This document shows, in pieces, positions 1-9,640 of a stretch of DNA of 64,000 nt. A program made the position numbers and the translations under genes. This stretch comes from Alteromonas gracilis (lineage in GTDB: Bacteria > Pseudomonadota > Gammaproteobacteria > Enterobacterales > Alteromonadaceae): assembly GCF_002993325.1 (NCBI RefSeq), contig NZ_PVNO01000025.1:124001-188000 (forward strand). The letters are read 5' to 3'. How positions within the stretch are numbered: the stretch's first letter is position 1; every line of letters starts with the position of its first letter. The notes below the pieces were generated by a model. That model made no database searches, had not been told where the DNA came from, and saw only the letters and a list, made by a program, of their open reading frames with translations.

Positions 1-1
1 T

Positions 2-520
2 AAAAACTTTTCTTTACTGCTTAAGGCCTATGCCAAAGCTAGCATAGCCGAAAACTTGATAATTCTGGGCGTGGGCGATGAAGAAGCAAACCTTAAAGCG
101 CAAGCCAAAGAACTAGGAATTGAAAGTAAAACGCAGTTTCTTGGCTTTAAAGCAAACCCATACCCTTATTTAAGTAATGCCGAATACTTTGTAAGTACGT
201 CGAATGCTGAAGGGTTCCCTAATGCCATTGTTGAAGCTATGTGTTTAGAAAAAGCGGTAATTGCAACAAACTGTGAGTCGGGCCCTGCGGAAATTATTGC
301 TGAGCAATACCCTTACAGAGTAACTGGCGCTAGCGAGGAAAAAAACGGTATTCTGTGTGAGTTAAATAACGCTGAAGGCGTTGCAAGAGCGTTAAGCTTA
401 TTCAGTAATGAAACTGTTAGGGTATCCTACGCCGCAAAAAGCAAAATCTGTGCAAAGCAATTTTCTTACAATGCCTTTCAAGAAAAAGTAATAGCCATTA
501 TTGAAAAGGTTTGCAAATAA
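2..520 (+). CDS. Glycosyltransferase, GT4 type, C-terminal part (cut by left edge)
   Basis: The open frame runs in from the left edge without a stop, so only the C-terminal half (about 172 residues) is present. It carries the typical GT-B donor-binding signature of retaining GT4 enzymes: the stretch AEGFPNAIVEAM followed by a Cys-x-x-Gly-Pro-x-Glu-Ile element. Such enzymes transfer a sugar from a nucleotide-sugar donor to a growing lipid-linked oligosaccharide at the cytoplasmic face of the inner membrane. The next gene begins at its stop codon, so they are probably co-transcribed in the polysaccharide locus. The sugar specificity cannot be read from the sequence. Confidence 0.85.
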   Translation, partial: KNFSLLLKAYAKASIAENLIILGVGDEEANLKAQAKELGIESKTQFLGFKANPYPYLSNAEYFVSTSNAEGFPNAIVEAMCLEKAVIATNCESGPAEIIAEQYPYRVTGASEEKNGILCELNNAEGVARALSLFSNETVRVSYAAKSKICAKQFSYNAFQEKVIAIIEKVCK

Positions 521-522
521 AC

Positions 523-1845
523 ATGTTTGAAGGGTTAAAGGTCGTCGTTGGCCTAATAAGCTTCATTATGGTGTATCGCACCATAACGGGGAACTGCAAT
601 AAGTACTTAGCGTTTGCGATATGCGCTATATGGCTTCGATTCTTTTTGTCAGCATTTCATACTATTACGTACCCTTCTTTGGTTGCGGGTTTTTCGATAA
701 ATGCGCTGTCAAGTATATCGGTTGCAGGGCTTGGGCTTTTCTTTTTGCCGTTTTCTGTTTTTACCTTACGTAAACTAGTCCCGTTCTACTTTCTGTTTCT
801 TGCCATTGCAATAAGTGGCTTTGTTAACATGTTGATTCCAGGCACCATAAATGTCTTAGTTAAATGGTGTTATTTCTTGGTGTTAACTGGGGCGATATTT
901 TTATCTGTAAGGTCGCAGGGTCACAGCATTACTTTTAAAAAATTATTAGTGTGCTTTTTTATGCCGGTAGCAATGCAGGTGCTGTCTATAGTGCTTGGCG
1001 AAGTGAAAGCGACAGAGAATGATGGCTCGGCAAGCTATATTGGCGGGTACAACCACGAAGCAGCTTTCTCTATGATAATAGTAAGCTTCATCTTTGTGCT
1101 TGGGTTAACAGAAAGACATGCTGTTAGGTTTCGAACTACACTTTTTACAATAGCGGTCTTTCTTCTTATACTCGTTAATTATAGGACTGCTGTTTTAACC
1201 ATTTTACCCATCGCTGCAATCTTCTACTATTCGTTGGTAGAACAACGTTTGAAGCCTTCCCAAAAAGCCCCTGTTTTGACTGTGGTTTCTATGTTTCTAA
1301 TTTTTGTCTTCATGGCGCTGTCTTTTACCATGAGAGAAAGATTTGCCGACGTTGGAATGTTAGCGTCGAATTTAGACCTAATATTTAAAGCGCCTGCGTA
1401 CTTCACTGAAGCTGAAAAAGACATTATGTCTTCAAGAGTATATTTGTGGAGCCAATATATAGATGCGCTAACAAATTCAGACTTGCTTCAACAATTGATT
1501 GGTTATGGGCCAGAGGCATGGAACGGTGTTTTCAAGCATTACGCTCATAATACTTATGTTTCTTATTTTTACGAATACGGGTACATCGGGCTGTTCTCGT
1601 TTCTTTTTCTCTGCTCGTATTCTTTAATTATTACCGCTGGTGTAACGGACAAACGCTTATCAAAAATACTACCACTATCTTTGATTGGCTTCCTAACAAT
1701 GAATTTAGCAACAATGCCATTATGGAATATAGAAGGGCTAATATTTTTCGCAATTTTGATAGGCGTTTCTTTAGGTAATACGGCCCCTGCAAAAGCGCGA
1801 TACAGTTTTAGAAATCAATTAGCACTATTAACTACAACGGATTAG
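523..1845 (+). CDS. O-antigen/exopolysaccharide polymerase-like membrane protein (Wzy type)
   Basis: A very hydrophobic protein of about 440 residues with roughly ten or more predicted membrane segments and a large polar loop. Near residues 335-355 the element AHNTYVSYFYEYGYIGL fits the H-N-x-x-(x)n-E-x-G-x-x-G-(L/F) signature of the O-antigen ligase/polymerase (Wzy_C) superfamily. It probably polymerises or ligates repeat units in the periplasm. I prefer the ATG at 523; a TTG at 511 would overlap the upstream glycosyltransferase. It lies tightly between two glycosyltransferases in one operon. Polymerase versus ligase cannot be settled by sequence alone. Confidence 0.75.
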   Translation: MFEGLKVVVGLISFIMVYRTITGNCNKYLAFAICAIWLRFFLSAFHTITYPSLVAGFSINALSSISVAGLGLFFLPFSVFTLRKLVPFYFLFLAIAISGFVNMLIPGTINVLVKWCYFLVLTGAIFLSVRSQGHSITFKKLLVCFFMPVAMQVLSIVLGEVKATENDGSASYIGGYNHEAAFSMIIVSFIFVLGLTERHAVRFRTTLFTIAVFLLILVNYRTAVLTILPIAAIFYYSLVEQRLKPSQKAPVLTVVSMFLIFVFMALSFTMRERFADVGMLASNLDLIFKAPAYFTEAEKDIMSSRVYLWSQYIDALTNSDLLQQLIGYGPEAWNGVFKHYAHNTYVSYFYEYGYIGLFSFLFLCSYSLIITAGVTDKRLSKILPLSLIGFLTMNLATMPLWNIEGLIFFAILIGVSLGNTAPAKARYSFRNQLALLTTTD

Positions 1846-1849
1846 TTTT

Positions 1850-2947
1850 ATGAAGATTTGCGCGATAGGTCTACGCGGTATTCCAGATGTTATGGGAGGG
1901 ATCGAATCTCACTGTCAGCAGCTTTACCCTAAAATGGTTAAGCAGGGTGCAGAAGTTACGGTTCTAGCGCGCTCGCCTTATGTGAGCCAGAAGCGATATA
2001 ACTATGAAGGCGTTGAGGTTATTAGCGTTTGGGCGCTAAGACACAAATTGCTTGAAACTTTCTTGCATACCTTCATCGCTATTATTTATGCCAGGCTTTT
2101 TGTAAGGCCAGATATTGTGCACTTGCATGCCATAGGACCAGCACTATTTACGCCATTAGCGCGATTACTTGGTATGAAGGTTATGGTTACTCACCATGGG
2201 GCTGACTATGACAGGCAAAAATGGAGTCCATTCGCTAAAAACGTACTAAAGTTTGGCGAAAAAATGGGGATTACCTTCGGAAATAGGGTGTTGGTTGTGG
2301 GGCGAAGCTTGAGTGAATTGCTTAAACATAATTTTCCCAAACATTCAGATAAAATTAGCTTTGTACCTAATGGTATGCTACCCACACTTACAGGAAAGAT
2401 ATCACCTGACTACCTACCAAAAGATTTAGATTTTGACGCAAATAGTTATATTTTAACTGTTGGTAGGCTAGTTCCTGAAAAGGGCTTTCACGACCTCGTA
2501 GAAGCTTATAAGCAATCTAATGTTTCAGCAAAATTAGTAATTGTTGGCGATGCAGATCATGAAGATGACTATTCGAAAAGTTTGAAACGTTCTGCAAGTT
2601 CGAACATTATATTTGCCGGCAGGCGCTCAGGAGACGAACTGAAAAGCTTATATCAGCATGCTTCGGTTTTCGTTTTACCATCGTATCACGAAGGTCTTCC
2701 AATTGTAGCGCTAGAGGCAATAAGTGCAGGTAGTAAAGTGTTGTTGAGCGATATTTCACCCAATATTGATATAGAGGCACCGAGCGATAGCTATTTCAAA
2801 GTGGGCAATGTTCAAGAGCTTTCAGTTAAATTATCTACATTACCAGAACTAAACCTTAATCTTGATAGAGAAGAGTTTTTAAAGAAATATGACTGGGAAA
2901 GTATAGCTTCAACAACGTTCGGTCATGCTAAAAATTTGGTATCATAA
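1850..2947 (+). CDS. Glycosyltransferase family 4
   Basis: 365 residues with the two-domain GT-B layout. The N-terminal part (GLRGIPDVMGGIESH) is a glycine-rich acceptor-side loop common in exopolysaccharide GT4 enzymes. The C-terminal part has a VGRLVPEKGFHDLVEAY strand and the donor-site element SYHEGLPIVALEAISAG with the E-x7-E pair. It starts 4 bases after the polymerase stop and belongs to the same + strand operon. It probably adds one residue of the repeat unit; donor and acceptor are unknown. Confidence 0.85.
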   Translation: MKICAIGLRGIPDVMGGIESHCQQLYPKMVKQGAEVTVLARSPYVSQKRYNYEGVEVISVWALRHKLLETFLHTFIAIIYARLFVRPDIVHLHAIGPALFTPLARLLGMKVMVTHHGADYDRQKWSPFAKNVLKFGEKMGITFGNRVLVVGRSLSELLKHNFPKHSDKISFVPNGMLPTLTGKISPDYLPKDLDFDANSYILTVGRLVPEKGFHDLVEAYKQSNVSAKLVIVGDADHEDDYSKSLKRSASSNIIFAGRRSGDELKSLYQHASVFVLPSYHEGLPIVALEAISAGSKVLLSDISPNIDIEAPSDSYFKVGNVQELSVKLSTLPELNLNLDREEFLKKYDWESIASTTFGHAKNLVS

Positions 2948-2992
2948 CGTGAGTTAACATTCTTATTCCATGCGGTTAGAAGGGAATCTATT

Positions 2993-3853
2993 TTGGACAT
3001 TTCAGTTGTAATAACTACGTGTAATCGACCCGCTTTCTTAAAGGAAGCGTTAGATGGTATATCAACACAAATATTGAAGCCGAAGGAAGTCGTTATAGTC
3101 AATGACTGCTCTGATATTTCATACGCACCAGTTTTAGATGCTATCAAAAAAGTAAATGCTAGACATATCCTTTTGAAAGAGAGAAGTGGAGCTAATAGAG
3201 CTAGAAACATTGGTATTGAAGAATGTTCTGGTGAAATAATAGCTTTTTTAGATGACGATGACATTTGGCTACCAAAGTATCTTAGTGAAATTTCGGCTCA
3301 ATACAAAAGCGGAGCCGAAGCGGTGGTTACTGGATTTAAGCAACTTGGAAAAGAAAATGTTGTTGTTATTAACAGTGATGTAGAAGTAACGAAAACATCA
3401 TTGTTACGTGGAAATACCTACTGTGGAATGTCTGGGTTTAGTTGCCGCAAGGAAGTTTTAGAGCAGCTGAAATTCGATGAAACTCTACCCAACGGCCAAG
3501 ATTGGGATATGTTTGTGAGGTTATTCACACAAGGAATAGTTTTTAGGAACATTCCAGAGGCGCTGTTTTTATATCGTTTTCAAAATGAAGATGGAATTGG
3601 AGCTAAAGTACGTAAACTATCCCCAAAAGATATTTATTCTAGACTAGCTTCTGCATACAAACACAAGGAATTTTTAGGCCATTACTGGTTTAAAAAGCGT
3701 GTAAGTGACCAAATTCTATTTTCGTTAAAACACAAAGAAGATAAAAAAGGTTGGATTTGTCTATCAATAAAGCTTGTCGGCTTTAAAGCGACAGTAAACT
3801 TTTTCTTTAGGGCTTTGCGCAGAAAAGTATTGAAAAAACCTATGGCGATATAG
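2993..3853 (+). CDS. Glycosyltransferase family 2
   Basis: 286 residues with a GT-A fold. It opens with a DISVVITTCNRPAFLKEAL nucleotide-binding strand and has a metal-binding acidic run (FLDDDDIW) near residue 88. A central C-G-M-S-G-x-x-C-(R/K) segment and QDWDMFVRLF follow, as in family members that bind an acceptor sugar. It is clearly paralogous to the minus-strand gene at 14527-15390, sharing the Cys-Gly-Met-Ser-Gly, DWD and FRNIP elements. No membrane segment is obvious, so it is cytoplasmic or peripheral. Substrate unknown. Confidence 0.85.
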   Translation: MDISVVITTCNRPAFLKEALDGISTQILKPKEVVIVNDCSDISYAPVLDAIKKVNARHILLKERSGANRARNIGIEECSGEIIAFLDDDDIWLPKYLSEISAQYKSGAEAVVTGFKQLGKENVVVINSDVEVTKTSLLRGNTYCGMSGFSCRKEVLEQLKFDETLPNGQDWDMFVRLFTQGIVFRNIPEALFLYRFQNEDGIGAKVRKLSPKDIYSRLASAYKHKEFLGHYWFKKRVSDQILFSLKHKEDKKGWICLSIKLVGFKATVNFFFRALRRKVLKKPMAI

Positions 3854-3905
3854 TGTATTTAGTTGGAATAAAAGCAAAGGAAATAACTAAGTTGGGATTA
3901 GCGTA

Positions 3906-4889
3906 ATGAAGCAGGAAAGTATGCAAAAAGCTTTTATGTATCCACCAAGAAGTCAAAATGAGTTTCTAGACTTAAATAAAAAAGCACTTCATAAGTTAGG
4001 TTACGATGTTCAGCCTACAGATTTAACTTTTATTAGATATTTATTATCCCACCCTAAGAAAGCTATTGTGATTCTGAACTGGGTTGAAGATAGAGTATAT
4101 GGCAGGTCATATAAAACTACTGTTCAGTATTTCTTTAAAATGATCTTATTAGTCATATTTTCAAAAATTTGTGCGAAAAAGGTGATTTGGATAAAGCATA
4201 ACTTTCGACCTCATAATAGCAAAGGAAGTACTAAGCGCTTTGATTTTTTATGTAAGCTATATTCACTGCTAAACATTCCGCCAATATCACTAGAGAGTTA
4301 TTTTTCAAAACCGTCTCTTATTCATCCATTGTATAAATCAAACAATGAACTTATTGAGGACCTTGGAGCAACAGAGCAAAAAAGCACCATAGAAGTGTTA
4401 TTTTTTGGTGGTATAAAGCCTTATAAAAATTTAGATAAAGTTCTTCTCGATTGGCCTCCATCACTTTCCCTGAAAATCGCGGGGAAGTGCTCTGATCCTT
4501 CTTATACCCGGATGTTAGAAAAGGTAATTAATGAACGAGGCCTCAAGGTTGATTGGGAAAACCGTTTTCTTTCGACTGATGAGTTGAATGAAATGTTGAA
4601 AGCATCAAAGTTCGTCCTGTTACCCCATTCAGATAACACCATGATAAGTTCTGGGTCGTTTTATCATGCTATCGGAGAAGGGTGCAACGTTTTGGTGAAT
4701 GCAAGCCAGTTTGGAAGAGTTAAAAGCGAGCAACATTCATTTGTTCACTTAGTGGATATTGGAAAAATTTCAAAGGAAATGCTGCGAACTAATTTTGTAT
4801 CCAAAAAAGAAGTTCGAAAAGAAGTGTTAGCTTGTTACGGCGAAAACCGTGTAGTCGAAGCATGGAATACGGTTCTAAATAATGCTTAG
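3906..4889 (+). CDS. Putative GT-B glycosyltransferase
   Basis: 327 residues. I do not recognise a named family with certainty. The layout suggests a GT-B glycosyltransferase: a beta-strand/loop FFGGIKPYKNLDKVL near residue 175, as in GT4 donor domains, and a later HSDNTMISSGSFYHAIGEG segment in the place of the nucleotide-sugar loop. A hydrophobic patch (MILLVIFSKICAKKVIWIKH) could associate with the membrane. The 3' end overlaps the next glycosyltransferase by 8 bases, which supports one operon and a role in the same repeat unit. Confidence 0.6.
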   Translation: MKQESMQKAFMYPPRSQNEFLDLNKKALHKLGYDVQPTDLTFIRYLLSHPKKAIVILNWVEDRVYGRSYKTTVQYFFKMILLVIFSKICAKKVIWIKHNFRPHNSKGSTKRFDFLCKLYSLLNIPPISLESYFSKPSLIHPLYKSNNELIEDLGATEQKSTIEVLFFGGIKPYKNLDKVLLDWPPSLSLKIAGKCSDPSYTRMLEKVINERGLKVDWENRFLSTDELNEMLKASKFVLLPHSDNTMISSGSFYHAIGEGCNVLVNASQFGRVKSEQHSFVHLVDIGKISKEMLRTNFVSKKEVRKEVLACYGENRVVEAWNTVLNNA

Positions 4890-5838
4890 AGTATTGGACG
4901 AAAATGAAATGAATTCAGATAGTAGAGCTTCCCTAAATACCCCCCAAGTAAGCATTTTAATACCAGTTTATAACGATATTGACAGAGTCGGCCTTTGTAT
5001 AGAAAAGCTAAGAGCCATGGCTTTTCCTCAAGATAAATATGAAGTCATAATTATCGATAATGGCTCCTCTGACGGTACCTACGAACTTCTACAAAAGTTA
5101 GTTTCTGAGTTCGATAATAATGCGTTTCGCCTTATTCAATGCCTCACGCCTGGGTCTTATGCTGCCCGAAACGAAGGTTTAAAGTTAGTACAAGGTGAAT
5201 TCGTGGCATTTACAGATTCTGATTGTTTAGTGTCTGAGAACTGGCTCCAAAGCCTATTAGACTGTTGGAGAGAGCAAAGTGAAAGCGTGGTTGTTGCTGG
5301 TAAGGTATCGTTTTTTTCAGACACCAATAAGAATACCGAACAAAGCGCTTTAGACTTTGAAAATATGTTTTCTATGAAGCAAGATCAGAACGCAAAAAAC
5401 GGCAAGTGCATAACTGCAAATCTGTTTTGTACAAAGCAATTACTTGAGACACACGGCGGGTTTAATGAAAAGTTAAAATCTGGCGGGGACGTTGAGTTTA
5501 GTCAGCGAGTAGTTAGTGCCGGTGGCAAAATCGTATATTCAGAGGATGCCGAAGTTTTTCACCCATCGCGCAATAAAGAAGAGCTGTTGATTAAACGCAA
5601 GCGTGTAGTGGGGGGCACTTGGGACGCAGAACTTTCAAAGGCTAGCGTTGGTCGTAAACTGCGGTTTTGTGTTGGCTTAGTAAAAATGTTTTTAGGGCGA
5701 ACAAAGAAGACTTTTATGAACGCTAGCTTTTCATTTAAACGCAAGGTAAGTCTTACTTGGCTACTTTTTTTAATCTTACTCACCAGTATGACCGAGTTTC
5801 TTCAGCTTCAATTAGGAAAAGAAGCAAATAGAACTTAA
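4882..5838 (+). CDS. Glycosyltransferase family 2
   Basis: 318 residues. After a short polar leader it shows QVSILIPVYNDIDRVGLCIE, the GT-A nucleotide-binding strand, then IIDNGSSDGTYELL and a D-x-D-type TDSDCLV element near residue 112. The C-terminal part includes a basic region and one hydrophobic segment (LTWLLFLILLTSM), which may anchor it to the inner membrane. It overlaps the preceding gene by 8 bases. It is probably one of the sequential sugar transferases of the polysaccharide unit; specificity unknown. Confidence 0.82.
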   Translation: MLRVLDENEMNSDSRASLNTPQVSILIPVYNDIDRVGLCIEKLRAMAFPQDKYEVIIIDNGSSDGTYELLQKLVSEFDNNAFRLIQCLTPGSYAARNEGLKLVQGEFVAFTDSDCLVSENWLQSLLDCWREQSESVVVAGKVSFFSDTNKNTEQSALDFENMFSMKQDQNAKNGKCITANLFCTKQLLETHGGFNEKLKSGGDVEFSQRVVSAGGKIVYSEDAEVFHPSRNKEELLIKRKRVVGGTWDAELSKASVGRKLRFCVGLVKMFLGRTKKTFMNASFSFKRKVSLTWLLFLILLTSMTEFLQLQLGKEANRT

Positions 5839-5883
5839 TTGATAGTTTCGTAAATACCACCCAGTTAAATTATTGAGAAATAA

Positions 5884-7329
5884 ATGTCGCTTAAGAAAAA
5901 AGCTACAAAAGGTAGCATTTGGACGTCTTTAACAAGAACAGGGATCAACGTCGTTGATTTTCTTGTATATGCCTATTTGGCGCGAGTTCTTACCTTAGAA
6001 GAATTCGGTTTGGCTGGTTTCTGTTTTTTGTTTATTGAATTTGCTAACACTCTAGTAAATGCGGGCGTTAATCAGAACTTAGTTCAAAGAGACAAGTGGG
6101 AAGACAGGTACGCTGCAAGTACGATGACGTTCGTTGCTGGTATGGGAATGATAGTTGTATTAGGAATTCTGGGTATAGGAGCGCCTATTGCTTATTACTC
6201 CTATTCAGAATTAGCTGCTTGGGTTGTTGCCAGCCTTGCCCCAATTACGCTAGTCACAAGTTTACAGGTTGTGGTAAGCGGGAAACTACTCCGCGAATTT
6301 AAGAACAAACAAATGGGCGTAGCGAAGTTCTGTGCAACTTTAATTTCTGCTGTGACGATTATAGTATTGGCCGAGAATGGTTATGGGCTTTGGGCGCTAA
6401 TTATCGGAAAATTAGTCAACGCCATAGTCCAATATTTTCTTTTGCTATACGTGGCTAAATTCAAACCCTACTTTCATTTCGATAAAGACGATAACAAAGA
6501 GTTGGTTAGCTTCTGCTTGCCTCTTTTCGGAATGACAATAATGAACTTCCTTCACCGGAAAGCTAGCAATATGTTTACAGGGTTCGTGTTAGGCCCTGCG
6601 AGTTTTGCATTACTAGCAGCGGCGCAAAAAGGCTCATTAATAATAAATCAAGTTACTATGAGTTCTATTAATTCTATGGTTGTTCCAAGTTTTTCGAGAG
6701 TAAAAGACACAGAAAACCTCGGAGATTTGTATATTAAAATGGTAACAATTACGGCATTGTTAGTGTTGCCAATTTTTATGGGGTTAGCTGCAATAGCAGA
6801 TCCGTTCGTTACGATAGCTTTCGGAGAAAAGTTTTCCCCCAGTGCTGAATATATGGTGATAACTTCGTTTGCTATGTTTCCAAGTGTAGTGGCTTGGTTT
6901 CTGCCTAACCTACTAATAGCCAGGGGAAAAACTAAAGACGCATTCTATCTTACTTTACTAAATTTGTTTGCAAGCATAGTCGTCGCAGGGGCCACGATTT
7001 GGTTTGGTATAAAAATTATGCTTATTAGCACAGTAATAGCAGGTTTCGTTTCATTACCTATAAGACTTTTGATAACAAAAAAGCACGTTCCATTAAATCT
7101 AAAGCGTTTGTTTATCTCATTAATGCCACCGTGTTTTTCTTCATTAGGAATGTATCTGTGCTTAATACTCTTGAAGCCCCACTTAACCTCATGGATTACA
7201 AACGATATCTTGCTACTAATGGCTTTGTTGGTTTTCGGTGTAGTAGTTTATCCATTGATCTATACAATCGTATTCTTTAAGTCGGTGAAAAGAAATTTAG
7301 AAGAGTTGAAAATAATGTTTCTTAAATAA
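5884..7329 (+). CDS. Polysaccharide flippase, Wzx/WzxC type (MOP superfamily)
   Basis: 481 residues with about 12-14 hydrophobic segments along the whole length. The N-terminus MSLKKKATKGSIWTSLTRTG followed by YLARVLTLEEFGLAGFCFLF matches the Polysacc_synt/WzxC pattern (basic leader, then A-R-x-L-x-x-x-E-F-G). These proteins flip undecaprenyl-linked oligosaccharide repeat units to the periplasm, where a Wzy polymerase such as the one at 523-1845 joins them. It closes the + strand glycosyltransferase run and is followed by the sulfotransferase gene. Confidence 0.85.
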   Translation: MSLKKKATKGSIWTSLTRTGINVVDFLVYAYLARVLTLEEFGLAGFCFLFIEFANTLVNAGVNQNLVQRDKWEDRYAASTMTFVAGMGMIVVLGILGIGAPIAYYSYSELAAWVVASLAPITLVTSLQVVVSGKLLREFKNKQMGVAKFCATLISAVTIIVLAENGYGLWALIIGKLVNAIVQYFLLLYVAKFKPYFHFDKDDNKELVSFCLPLFGMTIMNFLHRKASNMFTGFVLGPASFALLAAAQKGSLIINQVTMSSINSMVVPSFSRVKDTENLGDLYIKMVTITALLVLPIFMGLAAIADPFVTIAFGEKFSPSAEYMVITSFAMFPSVVAWFLPNLLIARGKTKDAFYLTLLNLFASIVVAGATIWFGIKIMLISTVIAGFVSLPIRLLITKKHVPLNLKRLFISLMPPCFSSLGMYLCLILLKPHLTSWITNDILLLMALLVFGVVVYPLIYTIVFFKSVKRNLEELKIMFLK

Positions 7330-7462
7330 ACCTCCTAATAAAAGAGGTATCAAAAGTGCTAGAAAATTAGAACCTCCCAAACTTTAAATATGGGATGTCT
7401 ACTAAACAAAAGCTTTCGTTAAAAGAACTTGGCATAAATTGGCAATGAAGGAGTATGAGGAA

Positions 7463-8221
7463 ATGAAACATAGTCAGCGATTACGATATTTGCTGAAACA
7501 TCCGCAGCTTGCATGGAGCAGGCCAAGGAGAGTATTCATGCTTAGCCACATGAGAAGCAGATCATCATTACTTTCACACATACTGGGGTCTAATGAGGGC
7601 ATCAGAGGTTACAGCGAGCTTAGTATTAGATACAAGCGAGCTTTTTCGCTTCTAGATCAAAAAATAGCTTTGCACCAAGATGGGCTTAGATTTGATTCGT
7701 CAAAAATTCTTTTTGATAAGATCCTCCATAAAAGTTACGATTTTAAGAACAGCGAAGAACTAGATAATGCTAGTTCCACAGTTATTATAATGACTCGGCA
7801 GCCGGTAGCTACTGTCAAAAGTATTGTCACTATGGGAAGAAAGCATGGTAATCAAAAATATAGTGACGTTGATTGGGCGTGTGAATACTACTCTCAACGA
7901 CTTAGTTCGCTTACAGATTATGCTAAGGAGCTAGATTCATTTTTTTATCTTGATTCAGATGATATCGTTAAGGAGACAGACAAAACGCTAGCTCGGCTAT
8001 CGAAAGCCCTAAACTTAAAAGTACCTTTATCAAATGAATATTCTTCATTTAATAAAACTGGTAAAGAAAAGTCTGGTGATACTTCCGAAAACATTAAAGC
8101 CGGTAAAATTGTTAGAACAAATGAAAATAGCGATGTCGTTGTTCCAAGTACCCTTGAAGCAAAGCTAAACGAGCAATACTCTGATGCCGTAGAGGTAATG
8201 AAAGAGCTGGGATCGAGCTAA
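7463..8221 (+). CDS. Sulfotransferase-family protein
   Basis: About 252 residues from the ATG at 7463, which has AAGGAG about 9 bases upstream; in-frame starts at 7439 and 7445 also exist. A PAPS 5'-phosphosulfate-type loop is visible as MLSHMRSRSSLLSHILGSN, followed by I-x-G-Y-S-E-L. A 3'-phosphate-type segment MTRQPVATVKSIV lies near the middle. Such enzymes transfer sulfate from PAPS to a hydroxyl group. Its place after the flippase suggests sulfation of the exported polysaccharide, common in marine bacteria; an unrelated acceptor is possible. Confidence 0.65.
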   Translation: MKHSQRLRYLLKHPQLAWSRPRRVFMLSHMRSRSSLLSHILGSNEGIRGYSELSIRYKRAFSLLDQKIALHQDGLRFDSSKILFDKILHKSYDFKNSEELDNASSTVIIMTRQPVATVKSIVTMGRKHGNQKYSDVDWACEYYSQRLSSLTDYAKELDSFFYLDSDDIVKETDKTLARLSKALNLKVPLSNEYSSFNKTGKEKSGDTSENIKAGKIVRTNENSDVVVPSTLEAKLNEQYSDAVEVMKELGSS

Positions 8222-8415
8222 TAATACAATTTCTCGTTTAAAATGTAGATAGAAATAGCATTCGCTGACCTTGTACTACGATAATAGGCGAAGCCCTAAA
8301 GTTTTCTTTCTAATTATCTTTGATTTTTCAAGTTAGTATATGTAGATTGTTATGCTAACTTGCTTTTTTGTCCAGTTCAATTTCTTATCACTTTTTACAT
8401 GGAAACGCGAGCTAA

Positions 8416-9330
8416 CTAAGCCCTAGCTATTTTATTCTTGTTCTTTTTAAATTTATCCCTAATTAAATAGTAAGATTTTGATAAGAATTTCTTGTAAGTA
8501 AATTTACTATTGATTTTTTTCAGCTTTGTGGCTACAAATACTAAAGAAAATAATGTTTTCAGACTAGACTCGTTACCTAAATGATTATTGTAGACAGTGT
8601 ATAGGTGGTTGGACATCGAGGTTTTACAATTGTAAGACAAATTTGAAACGATTGCTTTGCTTGCGACTATACGTTGCTTTTCATTGTTTTTCGATGTAAT
8701 GCTATTTGGATGAATTCTGTATTTAAACAATACCTCGTTTATAATACTAATTTCTGTGATGTTAACTAACCTGGTCCATAGCTCGAAATCTTCTGCAAGG
8801 CAGTAATCTTTATCATATTGAATATCACTCTTTTTTAATTTCGTCATATCAAACATTGCAGTAGGATGGCAAACTGGACAGCCAAAGAGTAACTCTACTG
8901 GTTCAAGCTTTCGCGATTTAGTGGAAACTTTTTCCCTAAGTTTCCTTCCATTTTCATCGATATATTCAATACCAGTAAATGTTAATCCTATATTATTATA
9001 TTTCTGTAAATACTGTACTTGCGTTTCGAGTCTTGTACTCAGGCAAATATCATCTGCATCCATTCTAGCAATATAATTGCCTCGACTAATCTCTATCGCT
9101 TCGTTTAGAGTTGCTATCAACCCTCGATTTTCCCTAGATATTAGCAGGATTCTAGTGTCTTTAAATTTCTCTATTATTTCTCTAGTTCTATCAGAAGAGC
9201 CGTCGTCGATTATAATTATTTCTAAGTTCAAATAAGTTTGACTACATACACTTTCTAGAGCTTCTTGAATATATAACTCCGCGTTGAAAGCGGGAATGAT
9301 TACAGAGATAAGTGGTGAAGTAGATTCCAT
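8416..9330 (-). CDS. Glycosyltransferase family 2
   Basis: 304 residues, GT-A fold: LISVIIPAFNAELYIQEALES at the start, IIIDDGSSDRTREI, and the acidic site RMDADDICLSTRLETQ near residue 93. The segment CPVCHPTAMFD and a later ED-x-E-LW (AEDFELWTRL) match the common GT2 acceptor/catalytic region. The gene and its flanks are noticeably AT-richer than the rest of the locus, consistent with recent acquisition. It is convergent with the sulfotransferase gene and faces away from the + strand operon. Specificity unknown. Confidence 0.82.
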   Translation of the reverse strand: MESTSPLISVIIPAFNAELYIQEALESVCSQTYLNLEIIIIDDGSSDRTREIIEKFKDTRILLISRENRGLIATLNEAIEISRGNYIARMDADDICLSTRLETQVQYLQKYNNIGLTFTGIEYIDENGRKLREKVSTKSRKLEPVELLFGCPVCHPTAMFDMTKLKKSDIQYDKDYCLAEDFELWTRLVNITEISIINEVLFKYRIHPNSITSKNNEKQRIVASKAIVSNLSYNCKTSMSNHLYTVYNNHLGNESSLKTLFSLVFVATKLKKINSKFTYKKFLSKSYYLIRDKFKKNKNKIARA

Positions 9331-9593
9331 TATTTTCCTTTTAATTTTAAACCTGAATCAAACTTTAAAGTTTTAATTTACCACACAGAAACAATGGTTA
9401 TGCAATTAATAGCCCATTTTCAGTAATACAGAAAGAAAAGATTTTTTATAGATGTTTAAAAAGTAGCATTAATGCACGAACACGTTTTGTCTAATTCTGG
9501 ACTGGGAATAATAAATCTAGCGCAAAAAAGTTGCACGTTTATTTACACGGAGGATGCTATTTAAATTTTTACTCTTTACTAGGGCAGAAATGA
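9331..9593. other. AT-rich intergenic region without a gene
   Basis: This stretch upstream of the minus-strand glycosyltransferase holds no open frame I would call. It presumably carries that gene's promoter, but no clear -35/-10 pair stands out in the AT-rich background. It ends at the terminator hairpin of the PEP-CTERM gene. Confidence 0.5.
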
Positions 9594-9621
9594 AAAAGGC
9601 TCTTATGCAATAAGAGCCTTT
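9594..9621 (-). terminator. Rho-independent terminator of the PEP-CTERM gene
   Basis: An inverted repeat AAGGCTCTTA ... TAAGAGCCTT with a 5-base loop lies about 20 bases after the stop of the minus-strand gene at 9641. Read on the minus strand the stem is followed by a short T run. Confidence 0.8.
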
Positions 9622-9640
9622 AGGAAAGCTTAAGAAAATA

